A DNA stretch of 64,000 nt from Rhinopithecus roxellana (Eukaryota > Chordata > Mammalia > Primates > Cercopithecidae), in the NCBI RefSeq assembly GCF_007565055.1, contig NC_044550.1, positions 87,048,033-87,112,032 of the forward strand. Direction: 5' to 3'. Below the pieces are notes generated by a model. It made no database searches. It was not told the origin of the DNA and saw only the letters and a program-made list of their open reading frames with translations. Position 1 is the stretch's first letter, and each line of letters starts with the position of its first letter. Shown here piece after piece: positions 1 to 11,745 of this stretch. Position numbers and translations under genes: made by a program.

Positions 1-515
1 TTATGAAGTGAACATCTTTGTGACTGCTAGTCATGTCAAGAAATAGAATATTGCCAGCATCTCCCTGTGTCCCTTGCCAGTTACAAGTCTTCTCTCTCCC
101 ACGGCAACAGCAGCCTGACTCTTGCTTTTCTTCATGTTTTACCACCTGTGAAGGCATCCTTAATCGATATAGTTGACTTTTTCAAACTCTAGGAATTAAA
201 TCATAGTACACATATGCTTTTGTCATCTTTTGCTCACCATTGTTTATAAAACTCATCCAAGTTGTTGCATATAGCTCTCATTTGTTCATTCTCATTAGTA
301 TGTAGTAGTCCATTATGTGACCTCACCACCATCTGTGTACCCATTCTCTTGTTGGACACGTGGGCCGACTGTCATCTTTGGCTGTTGAGCAATGCTTCTA
401 TGAACATGTGTGTGTATATAGAGTGTCTGTGTGAATGAGTTTCTCCAGGCTGTTCCTAGAGTGAATTTCTGGATTGTAGAGTGTGTATGTTTTTAACTCA
501 GCACTAGATAATGCC
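1..515 (-). mobile_element. Old L1M LINE fragment
   Basis: Reads like the reverse complement of an ancient L1M 3' region: stretches resembling the 'constant target' phrases of L1 (CCATTATGTGACC, then a last-ORF2 region with ATGAACATGTGTG and GAGTTTCTCCAGG). Strongly diverged, and probably continues off the left edge. Confidence 0.55.
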
Positions 516-639
516 AGCCTAAGTTATTGAACCAATCACTTTTCCCTAAGTGATTTAACCAATTTAAAAGCTTATCAGTGTATGAAGGTTCCTATCGCTT
601 TACTAAACTCCTTGCCAGAGGTGCTTAATCTTGAAGGGT

Positions 640-1850
640 CAGTGAAAAAGAGACAAGGGAAGAGGAGAAAGGTTATTTCTGGCATATAAGAAGGAATGAG
701 AATAAAGAGGGTGTAAATTTGGAAGGAAATTGCAAGCATGCTGATATGACACTAATATAGAAACCTGCGGGGAAGTGGTGGGAAAAGGGGCTGGAAGTGT
801 GTGATGTGCTGAAGAGTTTGGCTTTCGTTCTAAGGGCAGTAGAGAGACAAGAAAATCAAATACACGTTTTTAAAAAACTTGTGACAGCTGTGTGGAGGAT
901 GAGGCCCAGATAGGGGGCACTTTACTACTCTAATCCAGAAAGAAATGAGAGAAGGCAGGGTAGAAGGAGTTGGTTTCCAGAGGGGTTTAGACCAAAGTCA
1001 ACAGTTCTTCCGATTCTATTGAATGTGAGAGAAGGGCAGTGAAGAAGCAGCTTGGTTTTTGCTTAGATGACTGAATAGTGGTTATTCCATTCAATACGTG
1101 GGGGACTTCAGGAAGAGGAGAGTGTGAGGTCAGGGTGGCAGTAATGGAGAGTGAAATTCGTTTTAGACATGTAGCATGTGAGATATTCCTAGATTATCTA
1201 GAGAGAGATGTTCTGTTAGTGGGTTGAACCCGAGAAAGATCTAGGCCAGAAATGTCCTTAGTGTTTGATTCCTCAGAGTGTAGATGGTGGTTGAAGCCAT
1301 GGATAAAGATGCAGCTGGCCAGAGAAAGTCTAAGGAGGATGAGGGATGCCTGGTTGGGTGTGGAAAGAGGATCCTGAAAAGCAGACTGCGAAGGAGCAAC
1401 CTAAGAAATGTGAGTTAAAGGTAAGGGAAATCATAGATGGTAGGGTAAAAAGGATTTGCATGAAGAGGATTAGGGCTGGTGTCCAGTGCCCTTGGAAGAC
1501 GCTGAAGACACTGAGTGAAATTAGACAGAAAATGTGCTCTTCATTTGGCAGTTAGGTAAGAAGTGCTTGGGGATTGGGGTGAGCAGCATTTCAGCTAGTG
1601 GAACCCAGGGAGCAGAAGTGTTGCTGCAGTGGCTTGAGAGCAAAGAGTGGGTGATGAAGTGGAAAAACAGATGAGGACTGACAGTGAATGGAAGCCAAAA
1701 GCACATTAGGAAGAATAGAGTGAATGGGGTGGGGCTGGGCGGTTCATATGTTTAAGGTGGGACACACTTGTGTACAATCCTATAGAGAGGGCTGGAGGAG
1801 AGAGGAAGAATGGCCTTAAAACCTCAGCAGGAGGGGAGGAAGGATCCATG
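640..1850 (+). repeat. L2-like ancient LINE sequence
   Basis: Purine-rich sequence with phrases of a common mammalian L2-type repeat, for example TTTTAGACATGT near 1161 and ATGGTGGTTGAAGCCATG near 1284. Very diverged, with no credible reading frame; the 69-codon frame at 1346-1555 has no recognisable homology. Confidence 0.4.
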
Positions 1851-1992
1851 TCCTGTTAGAGGGACTTAACTTTGAACAGGAGGATAGCACTCTGTCACTG
1901 AAAGGAAAAGGACGTGGGAAAAATGGGCACAGATGGAAATAAATGTGTAAGAATGAAGGTTTGCAGAGAGTGAGAAATTGGAAGTTTCTAGC

Positions 1993-2295
1993 CTTTTTTC
2001 TTTTTTCTTTTTTTTTTTTTTTTGAGACAGAGTCCCACCCACTCCGTCACCCAGGCTGGAGTGCAGTGATGCTGCAAACTCTGCCTTCCAGGTTCAAGTG
2101 ATTCTAGTGCTTCAGCCTCCAGGTAGCTGGGATACAGGCTTGCACCACCACGTGTGGCTAATTTTTGTATTGTTTAGTAGAGACAGGGTTTTACCGTGTT
2201 GGGGAGGCTGGTCTGGAACTCCTGGCCTCAAATGATCTGCACACCTCAGCCTCCCAAAATGTTGGGGTTACAGGCATGAGCCACTGTGCCTGGCT
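1993..2295 (-). mobile_element. Alu element
   Basis: A poly-T run and TTTGAGACAGAGTC start an antisense Alu that ends in GCCACTGTGCCTGGCTGG. Both monomers are present. Confidence 0.95.
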
Positions 2296-3311
2296 GGAAG
2301 TACCTAGCTTTTAATGACCTCTTTCTTCTTGAATAAGAGGCAGTTCATTTGGTTGAGTAAGGATGAAAGTTAATGGCCTTCTAAACATACACCCAACCAA
2401 GTTGTATTACATAATTGTAAACACTGAGTCAACCTACTAAATATGCAGTAATGCAAAGTGTCTTTGAATGAACATCAAAGGTAAAAAGCCATAGCTGTGC
2501 CTCTGGAAAGAGTCTTACAGGATACTGAAGGAACACTTTCTATTCCATTACCATGTCTGAAAACAGTTAAGTTTTATAACCACCTTACGCTTTTATTTAT
2601 CCTCTTTCTATACAGAAACCAAAATCCTCTTTGTATATAGTACTCATGATCAGGATTTGCAAAATGATTTCCCCTAAATCTTTTATGGCCAAAGAGAGAG
2701 AAGGCAGAGAAAGGAGAATGAATATGGATATGTGTATCTAAATTCTCTTTAGCCAAAGACCACTGGGAACACACATGTAGTTGAACAAGGTGGGTTTATT
2801 ACTTGTTGCAGTGAGGAAGGACACACCTTATAAGATACCATGTGGTGTCTTAGTAAGAGGGTATTAGAACCTATCATAGAATTTGGGCTGTGGCTGGGTA
2901 ATATTAGGGAGGATCTAAGGAAATGGGGCTCACTCTGTCTTAGATGCTGTCAGAAGGCAGGACAATCCTGTGAATGGATATCTCTACAAATCTTATAGGA
3001 AGGGCGGACTAGATTGAGGAAAAAGCTATGGTGGTAAGGAAATGACGGTCACTCACTTAGTACAGGAGGGGGATGTTTGGTATTGTGGATTGCACAGTGA
3101 CCTTGTTTTTGTGTCACTTGATCATAAAGTTTTAGAGTGACTTCATATGATATAGTCTGTGAGATTATGTCCAACAGAAGAACAAAATGGCTTGATTCTG
3201 AGTGACAGACCAGCTTGTGATAATATTGAAGTATAGCTATGAAAGCTCAGTTCTGGGACTGCTTTGTCTACTTATGAAGAAATACGTATGCATGGTCCTA
3301 GTTGAACTCTA
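2296..3311. other. Intronic stretch without recognised gene or repeat
   Basis: About 1 kb of mixed-composition sequence. No frame, RNA gene or repeat family recognised. Confidence 0.5.
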
Positions 3312-3427
3312 ATTTATATTTTGTTAATTTTTTGATTTCAATAGCTTTTGGGGTACAAGTGGTTTATAGTTATGTGGATGAATTGCCTAGTGGTGAAGTC
3401 TGAGATTTTAGTACATCTGTCACTTTG
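3312..3427 (-). mobile_element. L1 3' UTR fragment
   Basis: TTTCAATAGCTTTTGGGGT followed by TGGTGAAGTCTGAGATTTTA is the antisense end of a primate L1 3' UTR (L1PB/L1MA type). The same block recurs in the long L1 at about 15335-15410. An antisense Alu follows closely. Confidence 0.7.
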
Positions 3428-3490
3428 TTTTGGTAAGTGCAGTTTTAACATACATTGGCAAGAGTTTAACAAATTCTCTCATTCTGTGGG

Positions 3491-3789
3491 GTTTTTTCTT
3501 TTCTTTTGGCAGAGTCTCATTGTTGTCACCCAGGCTGGAGTGCAGTGGCATGGTCTAGGCTCACTGCAGTCTTCGCCTCCTGGGTTCAAGTGATTTTCCT
3601 GCCTCAGCCTACCAAGTAGCTGGGATTACAGGCGCCTGCCACCACGCCTGGCTAATTTTTATATTTTTAGCAGAGACGGAGTTTCACCATGCTGGCCAGG
3701 CTGGTCCCAAACTCCTGACCTCAGGTGAGCCACCTCCCTCGGCTCCCCAAAGTGCTGGGATTAGAGGCATAAGCCACTGCGCCTGGCCT
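3491..3789 (-). mobile_element. Alu element (AluS-like)
   Basis: Antisense Alu from GCAGAGTCTCATTG to CACTGCGCCTGGCC. Flanks share an imperfect duplication, TCTCATTCTGT and TCTCACACTGT. Confidence 0.93.
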
Positions 3790-4027
3790 CTCACACTGTT
3801 ATGTTTTATTGGTACATTAAGGTTTAATATTTTAGGATGCAGGATGTACTTTTTCAGCTATGTCCTTGTGAGAATGGAAGAAAGGGGAGACCTACAAGTT
3901 GGCAAAGGAGTCACAAATCTTAAACAAGAATCCGTACAGTAACAAGAATCTGTGTAGGGGGAGGCTGATTGCTTCTAATCAGTCTTGGAGGTGCATAGTA
4001 TCTAACCAAGAATGATTATTGATTTCT

Positions 4028-4151
4028 TTTTAATAGAAACTGGGTCTCACTGTGTTGCCCAGGCTGGGCTTGAACTCCTGGCCACAAGGGATCCTCCCTC
4101 TTCGACCTCTCGAAGTGCTGGGATTACAGGCATGGGCCATTGCACTCAACC
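4028..4151 (-). mobile_element. Alu left-monomer fragment
   Basis: Only the 5' monomer half of an antisense Alu is present (CACTGTGTTGCCCAGGCTGG to GGGCCATTGCACTCAACC), consistent with a FLAM or a truncated AluJ. Confidence 0.75.
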
Positions 4152-4439
4152 TGATGGATTAACATCAAGAGTTGTAACTAACTGCCCAGGGAACCAACAT
4201 CTTAAGTTCTTTTGTCAGCATATTCTCTCCTTGTAGGCAGATCTGTAGGAGACAAAATTACAATCTGCAGATTGATTTGGATGGAGACATTACAAGACAA
4301 GCTAGCTTGGGTATTTTGATGGCTGTTGTCATCAAGGTATATGACATCTACACTTTAGGGATTTGTGTGGCCAGTACACAGAAACACAGGTCTGACCCTA
4401 AAACCATGTGCTGAACCTATGTGCTGTAATGTTGAATGC

Positions 4440-4525
4440 CAAGATTACTAACGTGGGTTTCATACCATATCAGCACCTAGCATGAGAACTTGTGCATAGT
4501 AGGCACTCCGTGCACATTGTGACGA
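4440..4525 (+). repeat. MIR fragment
   Basis: The phrase CAGCACCTAGCATGAGAACT followed by TAGTAGGCACTCCG resembles the 3' part of MIR. Weak match. Confidence 0.4.
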
Positions 4526-4728
4526 GTTGTCTAAGCTTAAAGAACATAGAGCCATGGGTGCAGGGAAGAGGGTGAGGCTATTGAACTGTTATTTGTGTCT
4601 GCCATGGGTGTAGAAAGCCCTATCTTGTAGGCATTTGCCAACCTTTTAGGCATTTGCCAGGCTGGCTCAAAACTTTAATACACGTTTATGGTGGAACTAG
4701 TCTACAAGTTTGGTTTGTTTGCTTTATA

Positions 4729-5010
4729 GGGACAGGGTCTTGCTCTGTTGCCCAGGCTGGAGTGCAGTAGTGAGATTATATCTCTCTGTAGCCTTGAACT
4801 CCTGAGCTCAAGTGATCCTCCTGTCTCAGCCTCCTAAGTAGCTAGGACTACAGATGTGTGCCACCATGTCCTGCTAATTTTTGTATTTTTAGTAGAAACA
4901 GGATTTTGCTATGTTGCCCAGGCCTGTCCTGAACTCCTGGCCTCAAGCAGTCCTCTTGCCTTGGCTTTCCAAAGTGCTGAGATTACAGGCATGAGGTACC
5001 ATGCCAAGCC
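4729..5010 (-). mobile_element. AluJ-like element
   Basis: Antisense Alu with older AluJ-type bases (CTTGAACTCCTGAGCTCAAG) ending in ATGAGGTACCATGCCAAGCC. Confidence 0.9.
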
Positions 5011-5765
5011 TACACATTTTTAATGGAAACATTATGAAGGGAAGAAGGGAAAATGGGAAGGAATTAAAATTTATCTGTAAGTGCACAAAAGCAAATTAAG
5101 GAGCTTCCTTTACCTACTTCATTCTGACATTCGGAACCTGTATAAGGAAACAAAATGCAGAGAAATTTAAGAAGCAGCTCTCCTTGTGGATACGTCAGTT
5201 GGGTAGAGACAGGTTGACCAAGGAAATCTGCCGTATGCAATTTGCTCTTTTGTTTCTTTTTTCATTGTTACTCTTTAGATGGGGATAGGCTTTCCCCAGC
5301 TGCCTTACTACTTATCCTTGCCCTTTTTAAAAAAAAATTACCTTCTTTTGCTAATATTCTTTTTTCTCTTCCATCTTGTATTTTGAATCAGAATATAGAC
5401 TTAAAAGTTTTATGATAGGTAAAAATAGTAAGAGCTTTTTGATGTGAGAGTTGCTTTCTCTATGAGGTTAAAGCAAAATTCTGTTTTGCCCGTTAATACA
5501 TATGTGTGGTTATAGTTAATTTTGTTAAACTGATAACTGTTTTTGAAATTATATGACATTTTCCTAGGTGATCGTACTGTGAAAAATGATTTAGATAAGC
5601 CTAGAGAGATGAAAAATCTCTAAATGGTGGTGGTTGGGCTAGATTTCACTTTACTGGTGTAGAAACTGTGTTAAAGCCTGTGATTGGTTCCCCAGTTATC
5701 TTGGGCAGTGCTCTAGTTATACCCTTAGATAGAAGACAGTGCTCCAGTTTTTAAGCTGTTCTTGG
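5011..5765. other. Intronic stretch without recognised feature
   Basis: AT-rich sequence with no gene, RNA or repeat that I can name. Confidence 0.5.
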
Positions 5766-6084
5766 GGCCAGGCACAGTGGCTTATGCCTTATAATCCCAA
5801 CACTTTGGGAGGCCAGGGTGGGTGACTTGCTTGAACACAGGAGTTCAAGACCAGCCTGGGCAACATAACAAAAACGCTGTCTCTACTAAAAATACAAAAA
5901 TTTAGCCAGGCATAGTGGCATGTACTTGTAATTCCAGCTACTTGGAACGCTGAGGTGGGAGAATCACTTGAGTTCAGGAGGTTGAGGCTGCAGTGAGCCA
6001 TGATTGCGCCACTCCAGTCCAGCCTGGGCAACAGAGACCCTGTCTCAAAATACATAAATAAATAAATAAAATAAAAATAAAATC
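5766..6084 (+). mobile_element. Alu element with (AAAT)n tail
   Basis: Sense Alu from GGCCAGGCACAGTGGC, ending in a tail of repeated AAAT units. It is the last Alu before the exon, about 1.2 kb upstream. Confidence 0.93.
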
Positions 6085-7235
6085 TTCTTGTATGCCTGAT
6101 CTGTTACTGAATTACTCATGTACCTTCGGAGGCTCTAAAATTCTCCATTAATCAGGATTTCAAGAACATTATGATAATAGTTTAATATGGATATTAATAG
6201 GTTTTTCTCAGGAATTCCCTTTCACTATTTTGGTTACTACTGTTTTAAGTATTTATAATATTTCAGGTTCATATTAATATTATTAACAATGAGTCTGTTA
6301 TACTGAATATGTGAAAAAATAATGGATTCTTTTTAGAAAAACTTTACTATAACCCTGTTATCTTGTATGTCAAAAAGTCAAGAATGTAAAAACACTGGGT
6401 GATTCTGACTTTCCTAAAAGAAAAATTGTGGTATCTCAACATAAAATTTTTGGAAATTTTGGAATGTAAAATATCAGTAAACATTGAATTAATAAGCCAC
6501 TTGGCAAATAATACAGCTCTTATGTTGTACTTAATAAAAATTAAGCAGAAGGTTTCATGACTAATGAACACGTCATTTTAACTACTTCAGGTCCTCTTCT
6601 ATTTAAGTAGTTACAGAAAAGTGTTGTATATTTAAAGAATAGTTATTTTAAATTTACATTCTGTAAGAAGAAAAGTGGCTGAGGTATATTTCTTTGAGCT
6701 GCCAGAACTCTTCCTTAATGTTTATGGTGCTTCATTAATTTAGTAAGTGACCTTGTACCTGAGTGTAATTGAGTCAGCTGTGTGAAAATGTGATTATTCT
6801 TTGATTAGAACTGAAATCTATAATTAGAAGAAATATATTTTTATTTCCTTATATCAATATGTTGTGATATAATTATTTCTATCAGAATGAGGTTTTTTAA
6901 AACCAAATTAATAAATAGGAGGTTTTGGGAATCAGAAAGTACTTCAGAATTCAGCTGGTTCAGCCACTTTAGTTTATTGCTGAGGACCAAAGTGTGGAGA
7001 AATGAATTATCCAAGGTGACACATTCGGTTAACATATTTGGTCCAGTGCTTCTCGCCCTGTAATCCTTGTTATTCTCTCAAAACCAATCTAGACTATTTA
7101 AAAGAGAGGGAGGTGGGAGAATGCCAAAGCAAAAGGGTGAACATCCCCTTTTAGTGAACCTGCCAAGGTTAAGGGTTCACTTAATGGGTCTCCATCTGTT
7201 CTTTAGACCAAATCCTTCTATGGTAGAGATAATCA
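6085..7235. other. AT-rich intron end before the exon
   Basis: No repeat family recognised. Repeat-free intron next to an exon is common where splicing signals are conserved. The minus-strand frames here (64-74 codons) have no homology I can see. Confidence 0.5.
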
Positions 7236-7264
7236 TGCTAATAAAATCAAATTTTGCTTTTTAG
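7236..7264 (+). promoter_or_regulatory. DCLK2: Splice acceptor with branch-point candidate
   Basis: The intron ends in a T-rich tract followed by AG at 7263-7264. A good branch-point match, TGCTAAT at 7236-7242 with the likely branch A at 7241, lies 23 nt before the AG, inside the usual window. The reading frame of the doublecortin homology opens directly after this AG, which fixes the exon start at 7265. Confidence 0.85.
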
Positions 7265-7599
7265 GTGAGAGTTACGTGTGTGCATCCAATGAACCATTTC
7301 GTAAAGTCGATTACACCAAAAATATTAATCCGAACTGGTCTGTGAACATCAAGGGTGGGACACCCCGAGCCCTGGCTGCTGCCTCATCTGTGAAAAGTGA
7401 AGTAAAAGAGAGTAAAGATTTCATCAAACCCAAGTTAGTGACTGTGATTCGAAGTGGTGTGAAGCCTAGAAAAGCCGTGCGGATCCTTCTGAATAAAAAG
7501 ACTGCTCATTCCTTTGAACAAGTCTTAACAGATATCACCGAAGCCATTAAACTAGACTCAGGAGTCGTCAAGAGGCTCTGCACCCTGGATGGAAAGCAG
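7265..7599 (+). CDS. DCLK2: DCLK2 internal coding exon (linker and N-terminal half of second doublecortin domain)
   Basis: The 335-bp exon starts with two bases that complete a split glycine codon, then reads 111 codons from ESYVCASNEP to CTLDGKQ and ends in phase 0. Codons 1-20 (motif YTKNINPNWSV nearby) continue the end of the first doublecortin domain. Codons 28-52 are a variable Ala/Ser/Lys linker. From about codon 54 (KPKLVTVIRSGVKPRKAV, then LLNKKTAHSFEQVLTDITEA) it is the first half of the second doublecortin domain, a ubiquitin-like fold that binds tubulin and microtubules in this family. The linker (IKGGT, AAASSVKSEVKESKDF) and IKPKLVTV match DCLK2 rather than DCLK1 or DCX as I remember them. 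The full protein also has a C-terminal Ser/Thr kinase domain, not in this window. Because 335 is not a multiple of three, skipping the exon would shift the frame. No stop or frameshift is seen, so it looks functional. Identification as DCLK2 is strong; the exon number (second coding exon) is inferred. Confidence 0.95.
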
Positions 7600-7605
7600 G
7601 TAAGA
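7597..7605 (+). promoter_or_regulatory. DCLK2: Splice donor
   Basis: CAG|GTAAGA is close to the ideal U1 snRNA match. It falls exactly where homology to the doublecortin domain stops; the open frame beyond it ends within five codons in unrelated sequence. Confidence 0.93.
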
Positions 7606-7722
7606 TGCTTCTAGCTGCCAGCTCTCCATCTGACTTTTAAAATCCCTGTGCCATGGTGGCTACATAGTTAACAATAGAAATTTAGTAGCCTGCTAGAAAT
7701 CCTTCTAGGAGTCCTACTTGAG

Positions 7723-7724
<2 letters not shown>

Positions 7725-7764
<40 letters not shown>
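7725..7764. repeat. (GT)20 microsatellite
   Basis: Twenty uninterrupted GT units, starting 125 nt after the splice donor. Confidence 0.97.
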
Positions 7765-7768
<4 letters not shown>

Positions 7769-8800
7769 AAAATTAACCTTTTTTTGTGAAAAATGTAAGT
7801 GACTCACAAGTGAGTATAGAAAAGTCTATCATATATTTCTTTTGGTTATTGGAAGGAAAATGTAAATTTCTGAGGGAAAAGTTTAAGTTGAGGAGACATC
7901 CTGTGTTAAATGGCATGTCGTCTATTTATGAATAAGAACCACTGTTGATTCGTAACGTCGTTATGGACTTGGGTATCACAGGAGTCCAAATTAAAAGTAT
8001 TTAACATTCTTAGAAAATCCTTTTCTTCCCCACTTATATATAATAGGGAAAATGTATTTCAAAAGACAGTACTTTTATAGGAATGTCCATAAAAGTTTCA
8101 TAGGGAGCAATGGAGGTAATTAGTCAGCATTTTTGAAAAATGAAAAGTTGCACAGGAAAACGCAATTTAAATTATGGTAACAATGTGTCAGGGAATCTAA
8201 GGGACAAAAAAAGTTGGCATATTGCAAGAACACATGAATAGAGTTATATAAGTGTTGAATTTTGCTACAATCAGATTATCATTGCCGAAAAGAAGCCTGG
8301 CTTCTAAAGTGTATTTTCCCCCAAATTCCATAAAGTTAAATTGTTTATATTTACATTGTAGTAAAATTATAGTTTCCAAAATTAAATTTGCTTCTTTGTT
8401 CCGGTTTGCCTCTTCCCTGTAACATACTTAATTTATTTTGAAGCGTTTGGCTCTTGAAGTGCTGCGAATGAATAATATAAAACACTAAGCAGTGTCTTTG
8501 GGAAAAACACAATCAAATTAGTCTCCAGTTTTCTAAGACCAGATCTAGTTAGTACAGTGCTTACTGAAACATTAACAATTTTTAAAAAATATGTTCTAAA
8601 GATTCCAGTAGATTATGGTAAAATTAGAATGACATTTCTGATTAATTGATGAGATACATGGTACCTCACAGCCACCTGCCCCCAAATGTGTGTGAATGAT
8701 GATTGACATGTTGTACAATTTAGTGAATAGCACAGTACAACACAGAACACCTTAAGATTTACTCTGCAAGTAAGTAAAAATAAATTAGGCCAAGGAAAAA
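7765..8800. other. AT-rich intronic stretch
   Basis: About 1 kb with no gene or repeat that I recognise. Confidence 0.5.
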
Positions 8801-10720
8801 GGTATTTGACAAATCAAATAGTTGATTATTGCTGGGCACAGGGAAGACACATATAGAGACAAATATTTGAGATACCTAACCAAAGAAAAAAAATCTAAAC
8901 TCACCAATTTAGGGGAAAAAGGCATATAAACAGTAAATACAGGTGTGATTTGAACAATTAGAGCTCAAATTTGGAAATCTCCAAATGAATGACATTCAGG
9001 GAAAATATAGGTGAAATAAAAGAAGTTGTAGTCAGGTGTGGTGGTGCACTCCTGCAGTTCCAGCTACTTGGGAGGCTGAAGTGAGAGGATCCTTTGAACC
9101 CAGGAGTTTGGGGCTGCAGTGAGCTATGATTGTGTACTGCACTCCACCCTGAGTGCTGGTGACAAAAAAGACCACATCTCCTTAAAAAAAAAAAAAAAAA
9201 AAAAAAAAGGAAATCGAGCATCTAAGTAAACTAATTGAAATAATAACCATTGAAATTTAAAGTTATTCACAAAATTATCCTTAAAAAGACCCCAGACTAT
9301 ACATGCAAAAATGTTAACCAAAGCACATGGAACTGAAAATCAACATTTCAAAACAATACAGTGTGATGAATAGGACTTATGCTGGTAATTAAAGGATGGC
9401 TTACTATTGAGAAACTTCTTTATTCGTGACATCTATAGGATAAAGCATAATTGCACATATTCATAATCCCAGACAGATGTTGCAAAGGCATTTGATAAAA
9501 TACTCCAGATTCAGTTAAAGATTTAGTAATAAAAACAGGTGATTTTTAATATTATGCTGAAAAAAACAAATTTCTGTCTGAAACAACGAGCCAATGTATT
9601 ACAAAGTAAATAAACACTGGAAGTATTTCTATGACAGTTAGGTCCAAGATAAGGATGCCTGATGGCGCCAGTATTCAACATTCTTCTATACATTTGATTT
9701 TTACTTATAGTTTACTAGAATTTCAGTAAGAATCTGAATGAGATTTTTTAAGGAGGGGTAGATGGGGAACCTAACAAAGTGATTTTTAAAGTTAATCTGG
9801 AAGATTAGGAAAATTTTGGAAATAATGATTAATGGGCTCTGATGCTACTGGATACTAAATCATCATTTTCATACCACAGCAAAAATAAATCCCAGGTGTG
9901 TTAGAAATATAGATGTTAAAATGAAACAAAAGAACTAAAAATATGTCAATAGTTATGTTGAAATGGGAACAGATGTTCTAAGCATAAGGTAATGGGAAAA
10001 TCACAAAGGGTAAGATTGAATGGATACCATAAAAATGAAAGATTTCTGGATGCCAGGCAAGGGCTTATATGCTTTAATATTGAGTTTAGTAATTTAATAT
10101 GAAAAAGACAAATGCTACAATGAAAAAGATGAATAAAAGTCTAAACAATTTGAAAAGATAGAATTAGTGAACATTAAAAAATGTTCAGTTTCACAAAAAG
10201 GTAAATTAAAGAAGTGAGATATTTTAATGTTTAAAACTGACAAAATGTTCACTGTTTTTGAATATGCAGTGAATTGGTATTCTCAAATGGTGATGGAAGT
10301 CTAAAATTCATAAACTTTATGAAAAGCAATTTGTTAATGTGTATAACTGTACAGATGTTTTTACTATTTGAACTAGTAAATTAGCTTTTGGAATTTATCC
10401 TAAATGACCTGACATGCAAACATAATTACACAAAATATTTCATCCCAGAATAAAAGCAAAAAGTTGAAAGCAGTTTAAAAATCCCTAAAGTGGAAAATAG
10501 TTAAGTTGTATTACCATGGAATTCATATGTACTGGCCATTGAAAATTATGGTTGGAGTAATATTTAAAGACATGAGAAAATGTTAAATGGAAAAAGCAAG
10601 AAACAAATTCCATGTAATGTTTTCAATTCTTTGTACAGTTAAAGAAAAGTAGCAGCAGAAGTATTTTTTAAAGCTAATTCAGAAGGAAACAAGATTATAC
10701 TTGCCATCAGAAATTGAGTA
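8800..10720 (+). mobile_element. Old LINE (HAL1/L1M-like), split by an Alu fragment
   Basis: Sense-strand remnants of a LINE ORF2 and 3' region: AAAGGCATTTGATAAAATAC near 9485, AAGGATGCCTGATGG with CAGTATTCAACATTCTTC near 9650-9687, and GGCCATTGAAAATTATGGTT near 10535. Many stops and no usable frame. An Alu half interrupts it at 9028-9207. Confidence 0.65.
9028..9207 (+). mobile_element. Alu right-half fragment with long A tail
   Basis: Starts inside an Alu (GTCAGGTGTGGTGGTGC), runs through the right monomer and ends in about 25 A. A 5'-truncated AluJ-type copy. Confidence 0.85.
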
Positions 10721-11150
10721 TTTGTTGTTCTGATATCCATTACTACTTCCTAATGTCTGCTCAAAAACAAAAACTCAAGCACTGAGAAAGAAAAGACTGA
10801 TCTCAGTCAAATTTTAGAAATTCAAACACATGAGTTAATTATTTTTTCGTGTGCCAAAAAAAGATCTTTTAAGACTTTTGAGTAAAATATTTCCTTGGAA
10901 AAATTAGATTTAATTTTTGATAAACACAACATTGGATATTGCATTTTCAGTGAACTGGGTATCCTTGAAAGCTATCATTTCCTTGATGCTGAGTCCATGT
11001 TGTACTGTATGGGTGAACTTGCTAATCTTCAAAACTTCAAGTCTGTTTTTGGTTGATATAAGTATAAAGATAACATGAAATCTGCAAACCTTTAAATGAG
11101 CAGTGCTCATTTTGATCTTTTTATAATAAAAACATTTCCATGGGTATGCA

Positions 11151-11183
11151 CGCTTGATCTTGGCCAAAAGGCCAAGAAGCAAT
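11151..11183 (-). pseudogene. U2 snRNA 5'-end fragment
   Basis: Read on the minus strand, the sequence matches about 29 of the first 33 bases of U2 snRNA as I recall it, including GGCCTTTTGGC and AAGATCAAG. The remainder of U2 (Sm site, later stem-loops) is absent, so it is at most a truncated retropseudogene. The match is short, so chance is possible. Confidence 0.4.
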
Positions 11184-11745
11184 TCTACAGGTATGTAAGA
11201 CTATCAGCGTTCTGAGAATTCTCAAGGAAAGGGCAGCTTTCCTTAGATGAAGAGAAAGGAATGAGAAAGGAACTAAGATCTGTTGATAAGTTGTCCATGC
11301 ACAAAATTGTAAACTGTCTGCCTAAATTTTGTTTTTTGCTGGTTACTTCTTACCCAGATTGGTTGTTTTCATTTAGTATTTTCCTGATCGTCAACACAAG
11401 GATAGAAATTAAATAACTTTTAGGCAATTCACCATGAACAGTCACTGACTCCGTTGTGAACCTGTGTGAGAGTTTTAAGGGGCTGGTTATCCTTTGAGTT
11501 GGAAAGCATTCCCGATTGAAGACCTGATGATGCGTCATGTGCCAGTAGCATTTATGTGGCTAAAGCAGTGTCCCTTGAATCTTTTCTTCCCTCAAAATGG
11601 ATGAACACATCTTACTGCTAGCAATGATTCCATTTACAAGGTCTGACTTGGTTATTAAAACTGATTAAATTTTATGTCTGTTTATAAAATCAAATAAAAT
11701 CATATTTAGGATTTTGTCCATATTCTTGGGTTTTCTTTAGTGTAG
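11184..11745. other. Intronic stretch, source of a copied patch
   Basis: No gene or repeat recognised. Bases 11412-11489 recur at 14368-14446 inside an Alu (see findings). Confidence 0.6.

Larger units (their letters stand above)
1..7264 (+). other. DCLK2: DCLK2 upstream intron, 3' part
   Basis: Intron immediately upstream of the only exon seen here; its 5' end lies outside the window. It probably separates the large first coding exon (N-terminus and first doublecortin domain) from the second. That numbering is inferred from the DCX/DCLK family gene structure. It is mostly interspersed repeats, with unrecognised AT-rich sequence in the last 1.2 kb. I found no further exon with plausible splice sites. 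Confidence 0.85.

Noticed and set aside
4012..4236. Open frame with GSHCVAQAGLELLATRDPPS, and about 25 similar frames elsewhere
   Set aside because: Translation of antisense Alu; the AQAGLELL/SLTLLPRLECS patterns recur wherever an Alu lies. Not genes.
7067..7264. 65-codon plus frame directly before the exon as an alternative first exon
   Set aside because: It runs through the branch point and acceptor, shows no homology, and has no promoter features.
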